64,000 bases of DNA from an uncultured Prevotellaceae bacterium (GTDB taxonomy: Bacteria > Bacteroidota > Bacteroidia > Bacteroidales > Bacteroidaceae): contig ONLL01000007.1 of assembly GCA_900318685.1 (NCBI GenBank), positions 98,061 through 162,060 of the forward strand, given 5' to 3'. The number at the start of each line of letters is the position of its first letter. Position 1 is the first letter of the stretch. Below, in pieces: positions 36,245-45,398 of the stretch. The notes beneath the pieces were generated by a model, which saw only the letters and a list, made by a program, of their open reading frames with translations, was not told where the DNA came from and did not search any database. The position numbers were made by a program, and so were the translations under genes.

Positions 36245-36304
36245 CAGGCGATAAATAGAATAATGTGTACGCAGAGTGCACGGAACTTGCGATATTAATA
36301 AAAA

Positions 36305-39300
36305 ATGATAGTAAATATGAGAACCAGAACAATTATCTTGATGTGCATGCTTGTCCTAGGGACGGGCATCACTGCTCAGGCCTCACCCCTGAAGGCCGAA
36401 GCATCACGCTATGCTGCTGCGAGCGTGCCGACATTGTCGGTTAATGACTTTGAAAGTGATAAACAGGCCCTTTATGAACAATTGGAAAAAGTGCTGAAAA
36501 GTATTACTGCCGTAGAAAACGAACTCATCTCACTTGTCATCCCTAAGAGTGAAAGTGTTTGGGATATGTTGGCACAGGCGAAGGCTGAATATGCCTATTG
36601 CAAGGACATATTGGATGCTGCCGACAGTGAGGCGAGACTTAGGGAGGTTGAAGTAGCGATTGCGAGTCTTCAAGTGATGGTAACTAAGCTCCAGAACTAT
36701 GCCAAAGTTCTTGAACAAGACTTGCTTGATAAGCCTATCGTATTTGCCGATGCTACAGCGAAGTTGATCTGTATAAATTCGTTGCACGCAGATCTGAACG
36801 ATGACAAAGAAGTGAGTAGGCGTGAGGCCTCTATGGTGACCGCCATCGGCACCAGTTTCCAAGCTTGTGACATGACATCGTTTGATGAGTTTCAGTATTT
36901 TACGGGTGTGACGAGCATTCCTGAATATGCATTTTTTTCCTGTGGTTCACTTACGACAATCACCCTGCCGAATAGCGTCAAAACCATTGGTGCGAATACC
37001 TTTGGCTTATGCTCCCAGCTTCAGACGTTGAAGATGGGCTCCAAGGTGGAGAGCATCGGAAACTTTGCTTTTTCGGATATCCCCTCTGGCACTATCAATC
37101 TCACCATCGATTGTGTGCCTGGCAATCCCGTCATTTCCGACGTGCTTAAAGGGCTCTCTGCACTGAAGAGCGTGACGCTTGGTGATGGCATCACGGAAAT
37201 CGGTGAGAAAGCATTCTTTGGTTGCGGTGGTTTGAAGTCGGTTTCTATGACTACGAGCGTTCAGACTATTGGCTCGAATGCTTTCGGCAATACTGCTGAT
37301 GAATTATCTTTCCAGATTGATGCTTCGTCAGGTTCAAAAACCATTGCCGATAACCTCTTCAAGGGCATCAGAATGAAGTCTGTCACCCTCGACGATGCCA
37401 TCACTGGAATTGGCGTCAGTGCCTTCCAGAATTGCAGTGAACTGACTGAGGTTCGTATCCCCTCGCATGTGTTCGTCATCAAAGAGGCCGCCTTCAAGGA
37501 GTGTACTCATTTGAATAAAGTCACCATGAGCACCACTCTAGAATTCATCGAAGGGGAAGCCTTCACAAATAATCTTGACATGACCTTCTACATTGAGCCG
37601 ACAGCGACGAAGACGACGATTGGCGGAAAATATAGTGACGGAACATCCATCACGCCTTTTGTTAATTCTTTGGGCCTTGTGGCTGTTGAGGTCATGGAGG
37701 GAGTAACGGCTATCGAGAAAAGTGCCTTCTCTTCCAGTCAAAGCATTTGGAAAGTCACGCTGCCCAGCACGGTGACGGAAATCGGAGAAAGCGGTTTCTC
37801 AGGTAGCCATCTTCTGCAGGAGATTGTCTTGAACAATGGGCTAGAGAGGATAGGATGGTGCGCATTCAAAGAGTGTGTGAACCTGCATTCCGTTGCCATT
37901 CCTGCCAGTGTGAACTATATCGAGAATGGTGCTTTCCAGGATTGCACCAGTCTTGTAGAAGCAAACCTTCCTGCTGGCTTGGAGTTTGTGGGTGCTCAGC
38001 TGTTCCAGAATACTCAGTTGAGGAAGATTACCATTCCTGCCAGCGTGACCAAGATCTGGGATGATGCGTTTAAGGTGGCGCTTGATGAAGACAATTGCGG
38101 TTGGCTCAGAGAAGTGACGCTGGAGCAGGATGATCCCTCCAAGATTGAAATATCCGGCGATCCGTTCCTCACTCCCCATTCCAACATCAATCTTAATGTG
38201 CCGTTCTGGTCGGCAGATGCATACAGAGCCAACTCATATTGGAGGGACTTCAATATTGTTTCGTCAGCAATGTTCACCGTCGACAATATGGTGTATTGGG
38301 TGAATCCGAACACGGACGTTCCCTTTGCCATCCTCCAGTATCCCGTCGCTAGTTCTTTGGTAACAGGCGAGGTGACTATCCCTGCAGAGATCACTGTCCA
38401 TGGGCATACCTTCCCGGTGACAAGTATTGCCGGTAATGCCTTTAAGGACTGTTCGAACCTGACGGGCATCAAGCTGAATACTGCGTTAGAGAGTGTCACA
38501 CCAGGTGCCTTCGATGGTTTGCAAGATATAGTCATCACCATCAATCCCTATGGCGACCAGACCATTGTCGAGCCCAATTTGTTCAAGGATTACTCTGCTA
38601 CAGGCTCCTTCACGGTAGTCCTGGGCGAGGGAATCACGAAGGTGGGTGATAGGGCATTTAATAATTGCCAAAATCTGAAGGCCTTGTATCTCCCTGCTAG
38701 CTTGGAGAGCTTTGGCGAATTTGCCTTTACACAGGTTAACAACCTGATGGATGTGTACGTCAAGTGGGAGAGTCCGCTAGACATACCTTACAGCGACGGG
38801 GATCCGTTCTTCAATGGTAATCTTAATTCTGGCGAGAAGATTCGCCTCCATGTTCCCATCGGCAAGTATACTACCTATAAGGGACATGCTTATTGGGGAC
38901 AGTATTTCGACATTCCTAACGACAACGACTGGGTGGGTGACTTCGTATATTCTGCAGTGGCGAATGCGGATCATGAACTGATGGTGCTCCAATATGCAGG
39001 CCAACCCAGTGGCTCTGAGGTCATGGCCGTCATCCCTGAAACCGTGGAGAAGGATGGCATTACCTATCGGGTGACGGAAGTCGGAGGGGATATCTTCGCA
39101 AACTTGTCTACCTACAATTATGTGAACAACGTTTACCTTACGATCCCCGAGAGCGTGAACAAAGTCAATGGTGATGCGTTCAAATGGTGTAAGAACATAA
39201 CTGTTATTGTAAAGTGGCAGGAGCCTCTCGCACTTTATGGGTTATCCTTTGATGATCCGCAAATGCAATGTGAAAGTCACAAACTGCTGGTTCCTGTGGG

Positions 39301-39985
39301 TACGATGAGTAAGTATGAGTTTAGTGACTGGAGTCCGTTTGGGATGTTCGAAGAGTACATCACTTTCGCCGACAGCAAGGTAGAGGAAATCTGCCTGAGC
39401 AACTTGGATGGACAGCCTAAAGACGGAGTGGTGTCGGTATTTGAAGCCGGGACGGCTGAGACCCTCCCGAACGTAGATTGGTTTGCTTGGACAAAGATTA
39501 AGTCCTTTGATGAGTTGAAGTATTTCACCAATCTGACCACTATTGTGGAGTCTGCATTCTCTCATTGCGACAAGCTGGAGCGCATCACTATCCCAAGTAG
39601 CGTGACACAGCTGGGACGAGATGCCTTCTGGATCTGTTCATCGCTGAAGACAGTTACGGTGGAATGGGACACTCCTATTGATGTCGATCTCGACAGCAGC
39701 AACGACCCGTTCCCCTCGAAGGATGGTATCACCCTCTTAGTGCCTGAGGGTAAGAAGTCTGCTTATCAGAGCCACCCCTACTGGCAGCAGTTCTTCGTCG
39801 CTGAGGCTCTCGATGGCGATGCCGACGGCAGTGGTCAGTTGACCATCGATGATGCTCTGGCCATTGTGGATTATATCCTTGGACAGCCGTCGGATGGTTT
39901 CGTCGAGGCAAACGCCGATGTGAACGGCGACGGCAAGATCACCATTGCTGATGCCGTGAGTCTCGTGAACATGATCCTCAATTGA
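36305..39985 (+). CDS. Secreted BspA-type LRR protein with N-terminal coiled coil and dockerin-like tail
   Basis: 1226 residues; ATG codons at 36305 and 36317 are both possible, the second giving the cleaner signal peptide (MRTRTIILMCML). Residues about 45-135 are helical with heptad character (LYEQLEKVLKSITAVENEL), absent from the other LRR proteins. Two degenerate EF-hand-like units follow the 'FAD...' lead-in (LNDDKEVSRREA near 165; DGVVSVFEA near 1045). LRR_5 repeats fill the centre. The dockerin-like tail is at about 1165-1226 (GDADGSGQLTIDDALAIVDY, VNGDGKITIADAVSLV). A strong terminator ends the unit and a repeat-bearing promoter precedes it, so it is monocistronic. Confidence 0.9.
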   Translation: MIVNMRTRTIILMCMLVLGTGITAQASPLKAEASRYAAASVPTLSVNDFESDKQALYEQLEKVLKSITAVENELISLVIPKSESVWDMLAQAKAEYAYCKDILDAADSEARLREVEVAIASLQVMVTKLQNYAKVLEQDLLDKPIVFADATAKLICINSLHADLNDDKEVSRREASMVTAIGTSFQACDMTSFDEFQYFTGVTSIPEYAFFSCGSLTTITLPNSVKTIGANTFGLCSQLQTLKMGSKVESIGNFAFSDIPSGTINLTIDCVPGNPVISDVLKGLSALKSVTLGDGITEIGEKAFFGCGGLKSVSMTTSVQTIGSNAFGNTADELSFQIDASSGSKTIADNLFKGIRMKSVTLDDAITGIGVSAFQNCSELTEVRIPSHVFVIKEAAFKECTHLNKVTMSTTLEFIEGEAFTNNLDMTFYIEPTATKTTIGGKYSDGTSITPFVNSLGLVAVEVMEGVTAIEKSAFSSSQSIWKVTLPSTVTEIGESGFSGSHLLQEIVLNNGLERIGWCAFKECVNLHSVAIPASVNYIENGAFQDCTSLVEANLPAGLEFVGAQLFQNTQLRKITIPASVTKIWDDAFKVALDEDNCGWLREVTLEQDDPSKIEISGDPFLTPHSNINLNVPFWSADAYRANSYWRDFNIVSSAMFTVDNMVYWVNPNTDVPFAILQYPVASSLVTGEVTIPAEITVHGHTFPVTSIAGNAFKDCSNLTGIKLNTALESVTPGAFDGLQDIVITINPYGDQTIVEPNLFKDYSATGSFTVVLGEGITKVGDRAFNNCQNLKALYLPASLESFGEFAFTQVNNLMDVYVKWESPLDIPYSDGDPFFNGNLNSGEKIRLHVPIGKYTTYKGHAYWGQYFDIPNDNDWVGDFVYSAVANADHELMVLQYAGQPSGSEVMAVIPETVEKDGITYRVTEVGGDIFANLSTYNYVNNVYLTIPESVNKVNGDAFKWCKNITVIVKWQEPLALYGLSFDDPQMQCESHKLLVPVGTMSKYEFSDWSPFGMFEEYITFADSKVEEICLSNLDGQPKDGVVSVFEAGTAETLPNVDWFAWTKIKSFDELKYFTNLTTIVESAFSHCDKLERITIPSSVTQLGRDAFWICSSLKTVTVEWDTPIDVDLDSSNDPFPSKDGITLLVPEGKKSAYQSHPYWQQFFVAEALDGDADGSGQLTIDDALAIVDYILGQPSDGFVEANADVNGDGKITIADAVSLVNMILN

Positions 39986-39998
39986 CATCGCATTTATC

Positions 39999-40041
39999 CA
40001 CAGAGGACACAGAAGTAAAAGCTGTGTCCTCTGTGCTTTCT
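39999..40041 (+). terminator. Terminator with perfect 14-bp stem
   Basis: cacagaggacacag (39999-40012) pairs with ctgtgtcctctgtg (40022-40035), followed by ctttct. Confidence 0.82.
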
Positions 40042-40085
40042 GCGCGAGGAGAAGGACTTCCTATCTTATTTTTATGCGGAAAAAT

Positions 40086-40117
40086 TTGGTTGCCCCGTCT
40101 TTTTTGCTTACTTTTGC
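40086..40117 (+). promoter_or_regulatory. Bacteroidota promoter for the membrane protein gene
   Basis: TTTG (40086-40089), a 20-bp spacer, then TACTTTTG (40110-40117), 29 bp before the ATG. Confidence 0.8.
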
Positions 40118-40146
40118 ATTCAAATTAGAAAAACCGGGACAAGCAA

Positions 40147-41013
40147 ATGGATTCTGAACACATAGCAGCACTGCGAGAGGCCATAGAGAAGGCGGTGGAC
40201 AGGAAGATGCAGACGCCGAGGGACTTCGATTTCCTGAGTGAGAGCATCTTCGGGAAGATTGGTGAGCGCGTCAGTCCCACTACCCTGAAGCGCCTCTGGG
40301 GCTATCTGTCCGAGCCCACCATCCCAAGACTCTCCACGCTCAACATATTGGCTCAGTTCGTGGGCTATGTCGGCTGGGCGACATTCTGCGAAGAAGGAAA
40401 AGGCGAGGAAACGCCTCTTTCGCCTATACAGCCTGACAGCGAACGGTCCAGGCAGCGACGTGTCTGGAAGAAGATTGCGTTCGTTGGCGGCTTACTGGCC
40501 GTCGTTGTGGCAATTGTCACGGGTCTCGTCATCTTTGGTCGCTCGGCCAAGGCGCAGGATCCCTACATCCTGAAGATGGGGCAACGCTTCAGCACCCCTC
40601 ATGAGTACCTGAAACTTTTTGGCATCATCGCCACCGACACCCTTTGGGGAAGACCTGTTCCACATCATGAACGGATGTGCGTCTGGACACCCGAATACCG
40701 CAACCAGCATTGGCACAACTATGGCGACTCTGCCCTGATGATGCCCACCATCACCGAGCACTGGGAGCCCGAAGAATATACAGCTGACCCAGAGCTTATC
40801 GTTGCGCGCAACAAAGACCACTATTGGAACTATAAGCTTATCAACGAGCTGCGCATCACCTTCATGAAAGGACTGGTGGATTCCACCTACGTCTTCCTGG
40901 GCATCTACCGCATGTCCTTGGCACAGAGCGACACCACCCGCTGCGTCTGGGAGCGCATCGCCGACCAGTGCGACCTCACGAACCTCGACTACTTGGAGCA
41001 GCTCCGCAATTGA
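40147..41013 (+). CDS. Single-pass membrane protein with N-terminal HTH-like domain
   Basis: 288 residues. The N-terminal 83 residues (IGERVSPTTLKRLWGYLSE, LNILAQFVGYVGWATFCE) match a small helical domain that I know only from uncharacterised Bacteroidota membrane proteins and that resembles a helix-turn-helix. Residues about 110-131 form one transmembrane helix preceded by RQRRVWKK, so the N-terminus is cytoplasmic and the C-terminal 155 residues are periplasmic. The C-terminal part is rich in Trp, Tyr and His, without a recognised motif. A transmembrane signalling role is conceivable. It has its own promoter and is followed by a gap with a repeat-bearing promoter. Confidence 0.75.
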   Translation: MDSEHIAALREAIEKAVDRKMQTPRDFDFLSESIFGKIGERVSPTTLKRLWGYLSEPTIPRLSTLNILAQFVGYVGWATFCEEGKGEETPLSPIQPDSERSRQRRVWKKIAFVGGLLAVVVAIVTGLVIFGRSAKAQDPYILKMGQRFSTPHEYLKLFGIIATDTLWGRPVPHHERMCVWTPEYRNQHWHNYGDSALMMPTITEHWEPEEYTADPELIVARNKDHYWNYKLINELRITFMKGLVDSTYVFLGIYRMSLAQSDTTRCVWERIADQCDLTNLDYLEQLRN

Positions 41014-41048
41014 CAAAAACCGTTAAAACCGTGGCCATTAGTCCAAAT

Positions 41049-41115
41049 GGACTGAAATGGACTAGCAAAAGGACTGAAATGGACTAACCAGTTTCGTCTT
41101 TTTTTTGTAACTTTG
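41049..41115 (+). promoter_or_regulatory. 22-bp-spaced direct repeats plus -7 box upstream of the Cys-rich unknown gene
   Basis: ggactgaaatggacta occurs at 41049-41064 and 41071-41086. TAACTTTG is at 41108-41115, and no -33 TTG exists. The geometry matches 36175-36244 although the repeat sequences differ. Confidence 0.75.
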
Positions 41116-41135
41116 CACGCGCAATAAAAACTGTT

Positions 41136-42119
41136 ATGACTATAAAAACCGTACAATTTACACATCCGGGGGGACAGCATTCTTTGAATCACATCGAAAA
41201 AAAGAGGGGAATCAAAGAGTGGAACACAGGCGAACACGCCCGGAAATTCCTCATTGCCGACGGTCAATATGTCATCGGCAACAAACTTTCTACGCCTAAA
41301 GACTTATTATTCTGGGGCGAATGGGAGCCTTGTTCTTCCATCAAAAAAACATATAAGCCTGCCGACAGAATCCTCTTTTCAACTTACCTGCATTCGCCAT
41401 TTCTTCAATTAGACAAAAGGGGAAATGTAGTGAAGAAAAAATCCAATTTGAATACAACAACTAACCTAAAAGGATGTTCTACAAGTTGCTCAAAGACCTG
41501 TAGTCCTTTCCAAAATACAGATCCGTTTGTATTTGGTGACTGTTTCTTCTATAGTCTATGCAAGCAAAGACATTTTTCCTGCTTACGAAATCTAGATGTA
41601 GGCAGCATCATTCTGTTCGGATCAACTATTTCCGCAAAAAGAGGCGGGCCATACTTCGCGCTCGATACTGTATTTGTGGTAGGAGAAAAACGGCATTATA
41701 CAGAAAAAACGGCTCAAAAAGACCTGGATGGTTTCATTCCCCAGTATTATGATGAAATAATGGGATTTGACACAAAAAACACGGAACCGCTAGTCTGCTA
41801 TAAAGGAGCTTCATTCAACAACCCTGTGAACGGAATGTATAGCTTCGTTCCTTGTAAACCTTCTGATGAGATTGGGTTTGATGGATTCAAGAGAGCAGAA
41901 TTGAGAAATGCCGATTTTGCTTCTATAGCCATTCCTCCATTCAATCAAAGAAAAAAGAATCCAGTGTATATTTCAAACAACCTCAACTCTTCCCCCAATA
42001 TCATCATATCCGATTTAGCTCACAACAAGATGGTATGGGACAGAATATGCCAGATTTTGGACTCACAGAACTACAAACAAGGGTTACGGTTCAGGTACAA
42101 TGTAAAAATAGAACAATAA
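41136..42119 (+). CDS. Cys-rich protein of unknown function
   Basis: 327 residues, no signal peptide and no membrane segment, so probably cytoplasmic. I do not recognise the family with confidence. The N-terminus has HPGGQHSLNHI and WNTGEHARKF; then FWGEWEP; then a Cys-rich segment with C114-x3-C118-x3-C122 followed by NTDPFVFGDCF and further Cys at 136, 142 and 149, and SIILFGSTIS and DTVFVVGE. The Cys spacing could hold a metal or Fe-S cluster. It is A/T-rich relative to the xyl region. It ends 12 bp before an LRR gene, so both are likely transcribed from the repeat-bearing promoter at 41049-41115, which is odd for a cytoplasmic protein with a secreted one. Confidence 0.75.
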   Translation: MTIKTVQFTHPGGQHSLNHIEKKRGIKEWNTGEHARKFLIADGQYVIGNKLSTPKDLLFWGEWEPCSSIKKTYKPADRILFSTYLHSPFLQLDKRGNVVKKKSNLNTTTNLKGCSTSCSKTCSPFQNTDPFVFGDCFFYSLCKQRHFSCLRNLDVGSIILFGSTISAKRGGPYFALDTVFVVGEKRHYTEKTAQKDLDGFIPQYYDEIMGFDTKNTEPLVCYKGASFNNPVNGMYSFVPCKPSDEIGFDGFKRAELRNADFASIAIPPFNQRKKNPVYISNNLNSSPNIIISDLAHNKMVWDRICQILDSQNYKQGLRFRYNVKIEQ

Positions 42120-42131
42120 AGGGAAATCATT

Positions 42132-45100
42132 ATGAAGAAACTACTAACTATAGCTTTTTTGCTATGCACGTATATGCAGGCTGCTGCGGAAACTGCTACA
42201 GATGCCTATGGAAGGGAATGGGATTATACTTTATATGACGCTGTTGGTGGAAAAATTGCCACAGATGTCAGACCGCATGACATGAGCACTGTCTCTGGCA
42301 GTGTAACTGTTCCTGCAACATTACGTGGATACGAGGTGAAGAGTCTTGAGGTTGGCGCGTTCATACATTGTACTGCGCTTACTAGCGTATCTATCCTCGC
42401 TAGTTTAAATGCGATTAGTTATAATGCCTTCCAAGGCTGTACAGGTTTGAAGTATGTTTCTATTCCTTCTAGCGTGACTACTATCAACTCTGGGGCTTTC
42501 TCGGGTTGTTACAACCTTTCCTCTATTACTATTCCTAGTAATGTAACAAGTATTAGCAGTACCGCTTTCGAAGGATGTACCTGGTTGACGAGCGTGACCA
42601 TTAATAGTAATTCTATTATGCTTAATTATGACTCCAGCAAATCCTTAAAAGATGTCTTTGGTAGTCAAGTGTTGCATTATTATATTGGTGGGAATGTAAC
42701 GAAAATTGGTGATTGCGCGTTCTACGGCTGCTCAAGAATGAGTAGTGTTGAAATCAATTCAAGCATCGAGGAGATTGGCTTTAAGGCATTTTATAATTGC
42801 TCAAGCTTGACAAGCATCTCTATCCCCTCAAGTACAAATCAAATAGGAGATAATGCTTTTTTCGGCTGTTCTAATCTGACGAGCGTAACCATTAATAGCA
42901 ATCATATTCTGTCAAATTATTCTACTAACGAAATATTCGGTAGTCAAGTGACACAATATAGTATAGGAAACAGTGTGAAAAGCATTGGTTCTACTGCATT
43001 TAATGGCTGCATAGGACTAAATAGTATTGTGATTCCCTCGAGTGTGACGAGCATCGCCTCTGGGGCATTCTCTGGTTGCCTTAACCTGTCGAGTGTCTCC
43101 ATTAATAGCAATGATTTGTTATCCGGATCATATAACTCGGGGTATTCTTTTAAGAATATATTTGGTAGCCAAGTGATCCAATATAGTATTGGTAATGGTG
43201 TGACAAGTATTGGTTCTTCGGCTTTTTACGGCTGTTCGAGCCTAAAAACAATTCATCTTCCCTCGACTGTGGCAAGCATCGGCACGAAGGCTTTCTATGG
43301 CTGTTCCAGCTTAACCACTTTAGAAATTCCAGAATCTGTAACAACAATCAATAGTCAAGTGTTCGAAGGTTGTTCTAGCTTGGCGAGTATAGATATACTG
43401 TCAATGGTTGAGTCTATTGGTGACTATGCTTTTCGTGGTTGCAATAGTCTTAATAGTATTGAGATTCCTTCTAGCGTGAGGAACATTGGTTCTGGAGCAT
43501 TTTCTGGCTGTTCCGGTTTGACAAGTTTTGTAGTAGGAGCAAAGGTTCCAATTGCTGTTACAGAAAGTATGTTAGAGTATGATTATCGCACTCATGTAAC
43601 GCTTTTTGTTCTTCCAGGATGTGCAGAAACATATCATACTGCTGATGTTTGGAAAGATTTTGGGGAAATTTCTGATTCATTCGTGTTTTTTGCAGATCGA
43701 AAGGTAAAAGCCTTGTGCTTGACTAATTGGGATACAGATGGCGACAGAGTGCTAACCGTAGACGAGGCATCGGCTGTGAGTGAGCTGGGAGATGTATTCA
43801 GTGGACACACTGAGATAAAGTCCTTTGATGAGTTACAATATTTTGTTGGATTGACATCTATCAACAACGCTGCTTTTTCTGGTTGCACACACTTGACTTC
43901 CATCGTTGCTCCCAATAGCGTAACAAGCATAGGTAATTCCGCATTTCAGGACTGTTTTAGTTTGACAAGTATAACTATTCCTTCTAGTGTAACAATCATT
44001 GGTTCTGACGCATTCGAGGACTGCACTGGGCTGACGAAAGTGATAGTTCCAGACATTTCTGCATGGTGCAATATCAATTTTCAAAATGCTGCTGCCAATC
44101 CTTTATCTATTGCCCAGCATCTTTATAGTGATGATGACACTGAGATCTTGGATCTGATGATTCCCGATAACGTGACTAATATCTGTGGCTCCGCATTCCA
44201 GAATTGTTCTAGTTTGACGAGTGTGACAATTCCTTCAAGCATAACAGCTATTGGTGCCAGCGCATTCCAAGGCTGCTCTGGCCTGAAAAAAGTGATAGTT
44301 CCAGATATTGCCTCATGGTGTAATATCACTTTTGAAAACAGTTCTGCTAATCCTTTAAGTATCGCACGTCATCTTTATGCTGATGAAAACACAGAAATTA
44401 CAAGACTTGAAATTCCTGAAAGTGTTACGAACATCGCCCCCTATGCTTTCCTCTGGTGTGAAGGTCTGAATTATATTTCCATCCCCAATAGCGTGACCAG
44501 CATTGGAGAATCCGCTTTCTTTAGCTGTGATAATCTTGAAAAACTTGCTGTTCATTGGGAAACACCTCTTACTGTTAATTCAAATGTGTTTCCTATTCGT
44601 GCTTTTATCACATTGTTTGTACCTTTGGGCAGTAAGGATGCCTATGCGGCAGATGAAGTATGGAAAGGATTCAAGAACATCATAGAGTACACGGGGCAAA
44701 GTAGAATAATTACCTTTGCCGATGCCAATGTGAAGGCCCTCTGCGTGCAGAACTGGGACTTCGATAGCGATGGTGAACTTAGCGAGGAGGAGGCTGCTGC
44801 CGTAACGAACCTTGGCGAAGTATTTAAGGGTAGCAGAATTACTACTTTTGAAGAATTACAGTATTTTACGGGATTGACAAGCCTTCCCTCCGCTGCTTTC
44901 CAGAATAGCAATTTGACCAAGGTAATCATCCCGAACACTGTAACAACAATTGAAAATGCTTTCTGGCAGTGTGGTAGCCTAACATCAGTTGTTATCCCAA
45001 AAAGTGTAACAAGCATCAGTGGTACCGCATTCTATCAATGCAATAAACTGTATAGTGTTACCGTAAAATGGGAGGTTCCTCTTGCCATCCCAGAATATTT

Positions 45101-45386
45101 GTTTACTAATCGCACCAATGCCACTCTTTATGTACCTGCTGGTTATACACCTGCTTACAAAACTGCTGACTACTGGAAAGATTTTTATAAAATCGTAGGA
45201 GTGGGACCATTGCCTGGTGACCTAAATAGTGATGGGGTGCTGGACGATACTGATTTAGCGGCTCTGACAAATCTTATCCTGACAAACCAATATAATGCTT
45301 CTGCCGACTTGAACAACGACGGTAAGGTAAATGGTATTGATTATGTACTGTTGGTAAAGGTAATATTGAGCTTCACATCAAATTAA
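42132..45386 (+). CDS. Secreted BspA-type LRR protein with two EF-hand-like loops and dockerin-like tail
   Basis: 1084 residues with signal peptide MKKLLTIAFLLCTYMQAAAE. It consists of LRR_5 repeats with the pattern 'IGSxAFxGCSxLxSVxIPSSVTSI', more regular than in the 13-22 kb paralogs. EF-hand-like loops occur at about 533 (WDTDGDRVLTVDEASAV) and 875 (WDFDSDGELSEEEAAAV), each preceded by the FAD-x-x-VKALC lead-in and followed by FDELQYF or FEELQYF. Dockerin-like tail about 1026-1084 (GDLNSDGVLDDTDLAAL, LNNDGKVNGIDYVLLV) is less canonical than in the others. It sits 12 bp after the Cys-rich gene and 12 bp before the next LRR gene, so these three form one transcript. Surface ligand unknown. 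Confidence 0.9.
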   Translation: MKKLLTIAFLLCTYMQAAAETATDAYGREWDYTLYDAVGGKIATDVRPHDMSTVSGSVTVPATLRGYEVKSLEVGAFIHCTALTSVSILASLNAISYNAFQGCTGLKYVSIPSSVTTINSGAFSGCYNLSSITIPSNVTSISSTAFEGCTWLTSVTINSNSIMLNYDSSKSLKDVFGSQVLHYYIGGNVTKIGDCAFYGCSRMSSVEINSSIEEIGFKAFYNCSSLTSISIPSSTNQIGDNAFFGCSNLTSVTINSNHILSNYSTNEIFGSQVTQYSIGNSVKSIGSTAFNGCIGLNSIVIPSSVTSIASGAFSGCLNLSSVSINSNDLLSGSYNSGYSFKNIFGSQVIQYSIGNGVTSIGSSAFYGCSSLKTIHLPSTVASIGTKAFYGCSSLTTLEIPESVTTINSQVFEGCSSLASIDILSMVESIGDYAFRGCNSLNSIEIPSSVRNIGSGAFSGCSGLTSFVVGAKVPIAVTESMLEYDYRTHVTLFVLPGCAETYHTADVWKDFGEISDSFVFFADRKVKALCLTNWDTDGDRVLTVDEASAVSELGDVFSGHTEIKSFDELQYFVGLTSINNAAFSGCTHLTSIVAPNSVTSIGNSAFQDCFSLTSITIPSSVTIIGSDAFEDCTGLTKVIVPDISAWCNINFQNAAANPLSIAQHLYSDDDTEILDLMIPDNVTNICGSAFQNCSSLTSVTIPSSITAIGASAFQGCSGLKKVIVPDIASWCNITFENSSANPLSIARHLYADENTEITRLEIPESVTNIAPYAFLWCEGLNYISIPNSVTSIGESAFFSCDNLEKLAVHWETPLTVNSNVFPIRAFITLFVPLGSKDAYAADEVWKGFKNIIEYTGQSRIITFADANVKALCVQNWDFDSDGELSEEEAAAVTNLGEVFKGSRITTFEELQYFTGLTSLPSAAFQNSNLTKVIIPNTVTTIENAFWQCGSLTSVVIPKSVTSISGTAFYQCNKLYSVTVKWEVPLAIPEYLFTNRTNATLYVPAGYTPAYKTADYWKDFYKIVGVGPLPGDLNSDGVLDDTDLAALTNLILTNQYNASADLNNDGKVNGIDYVLLVKVILSFTSN

Positions 45387-45398
45387 AAAGGGTCTTAT

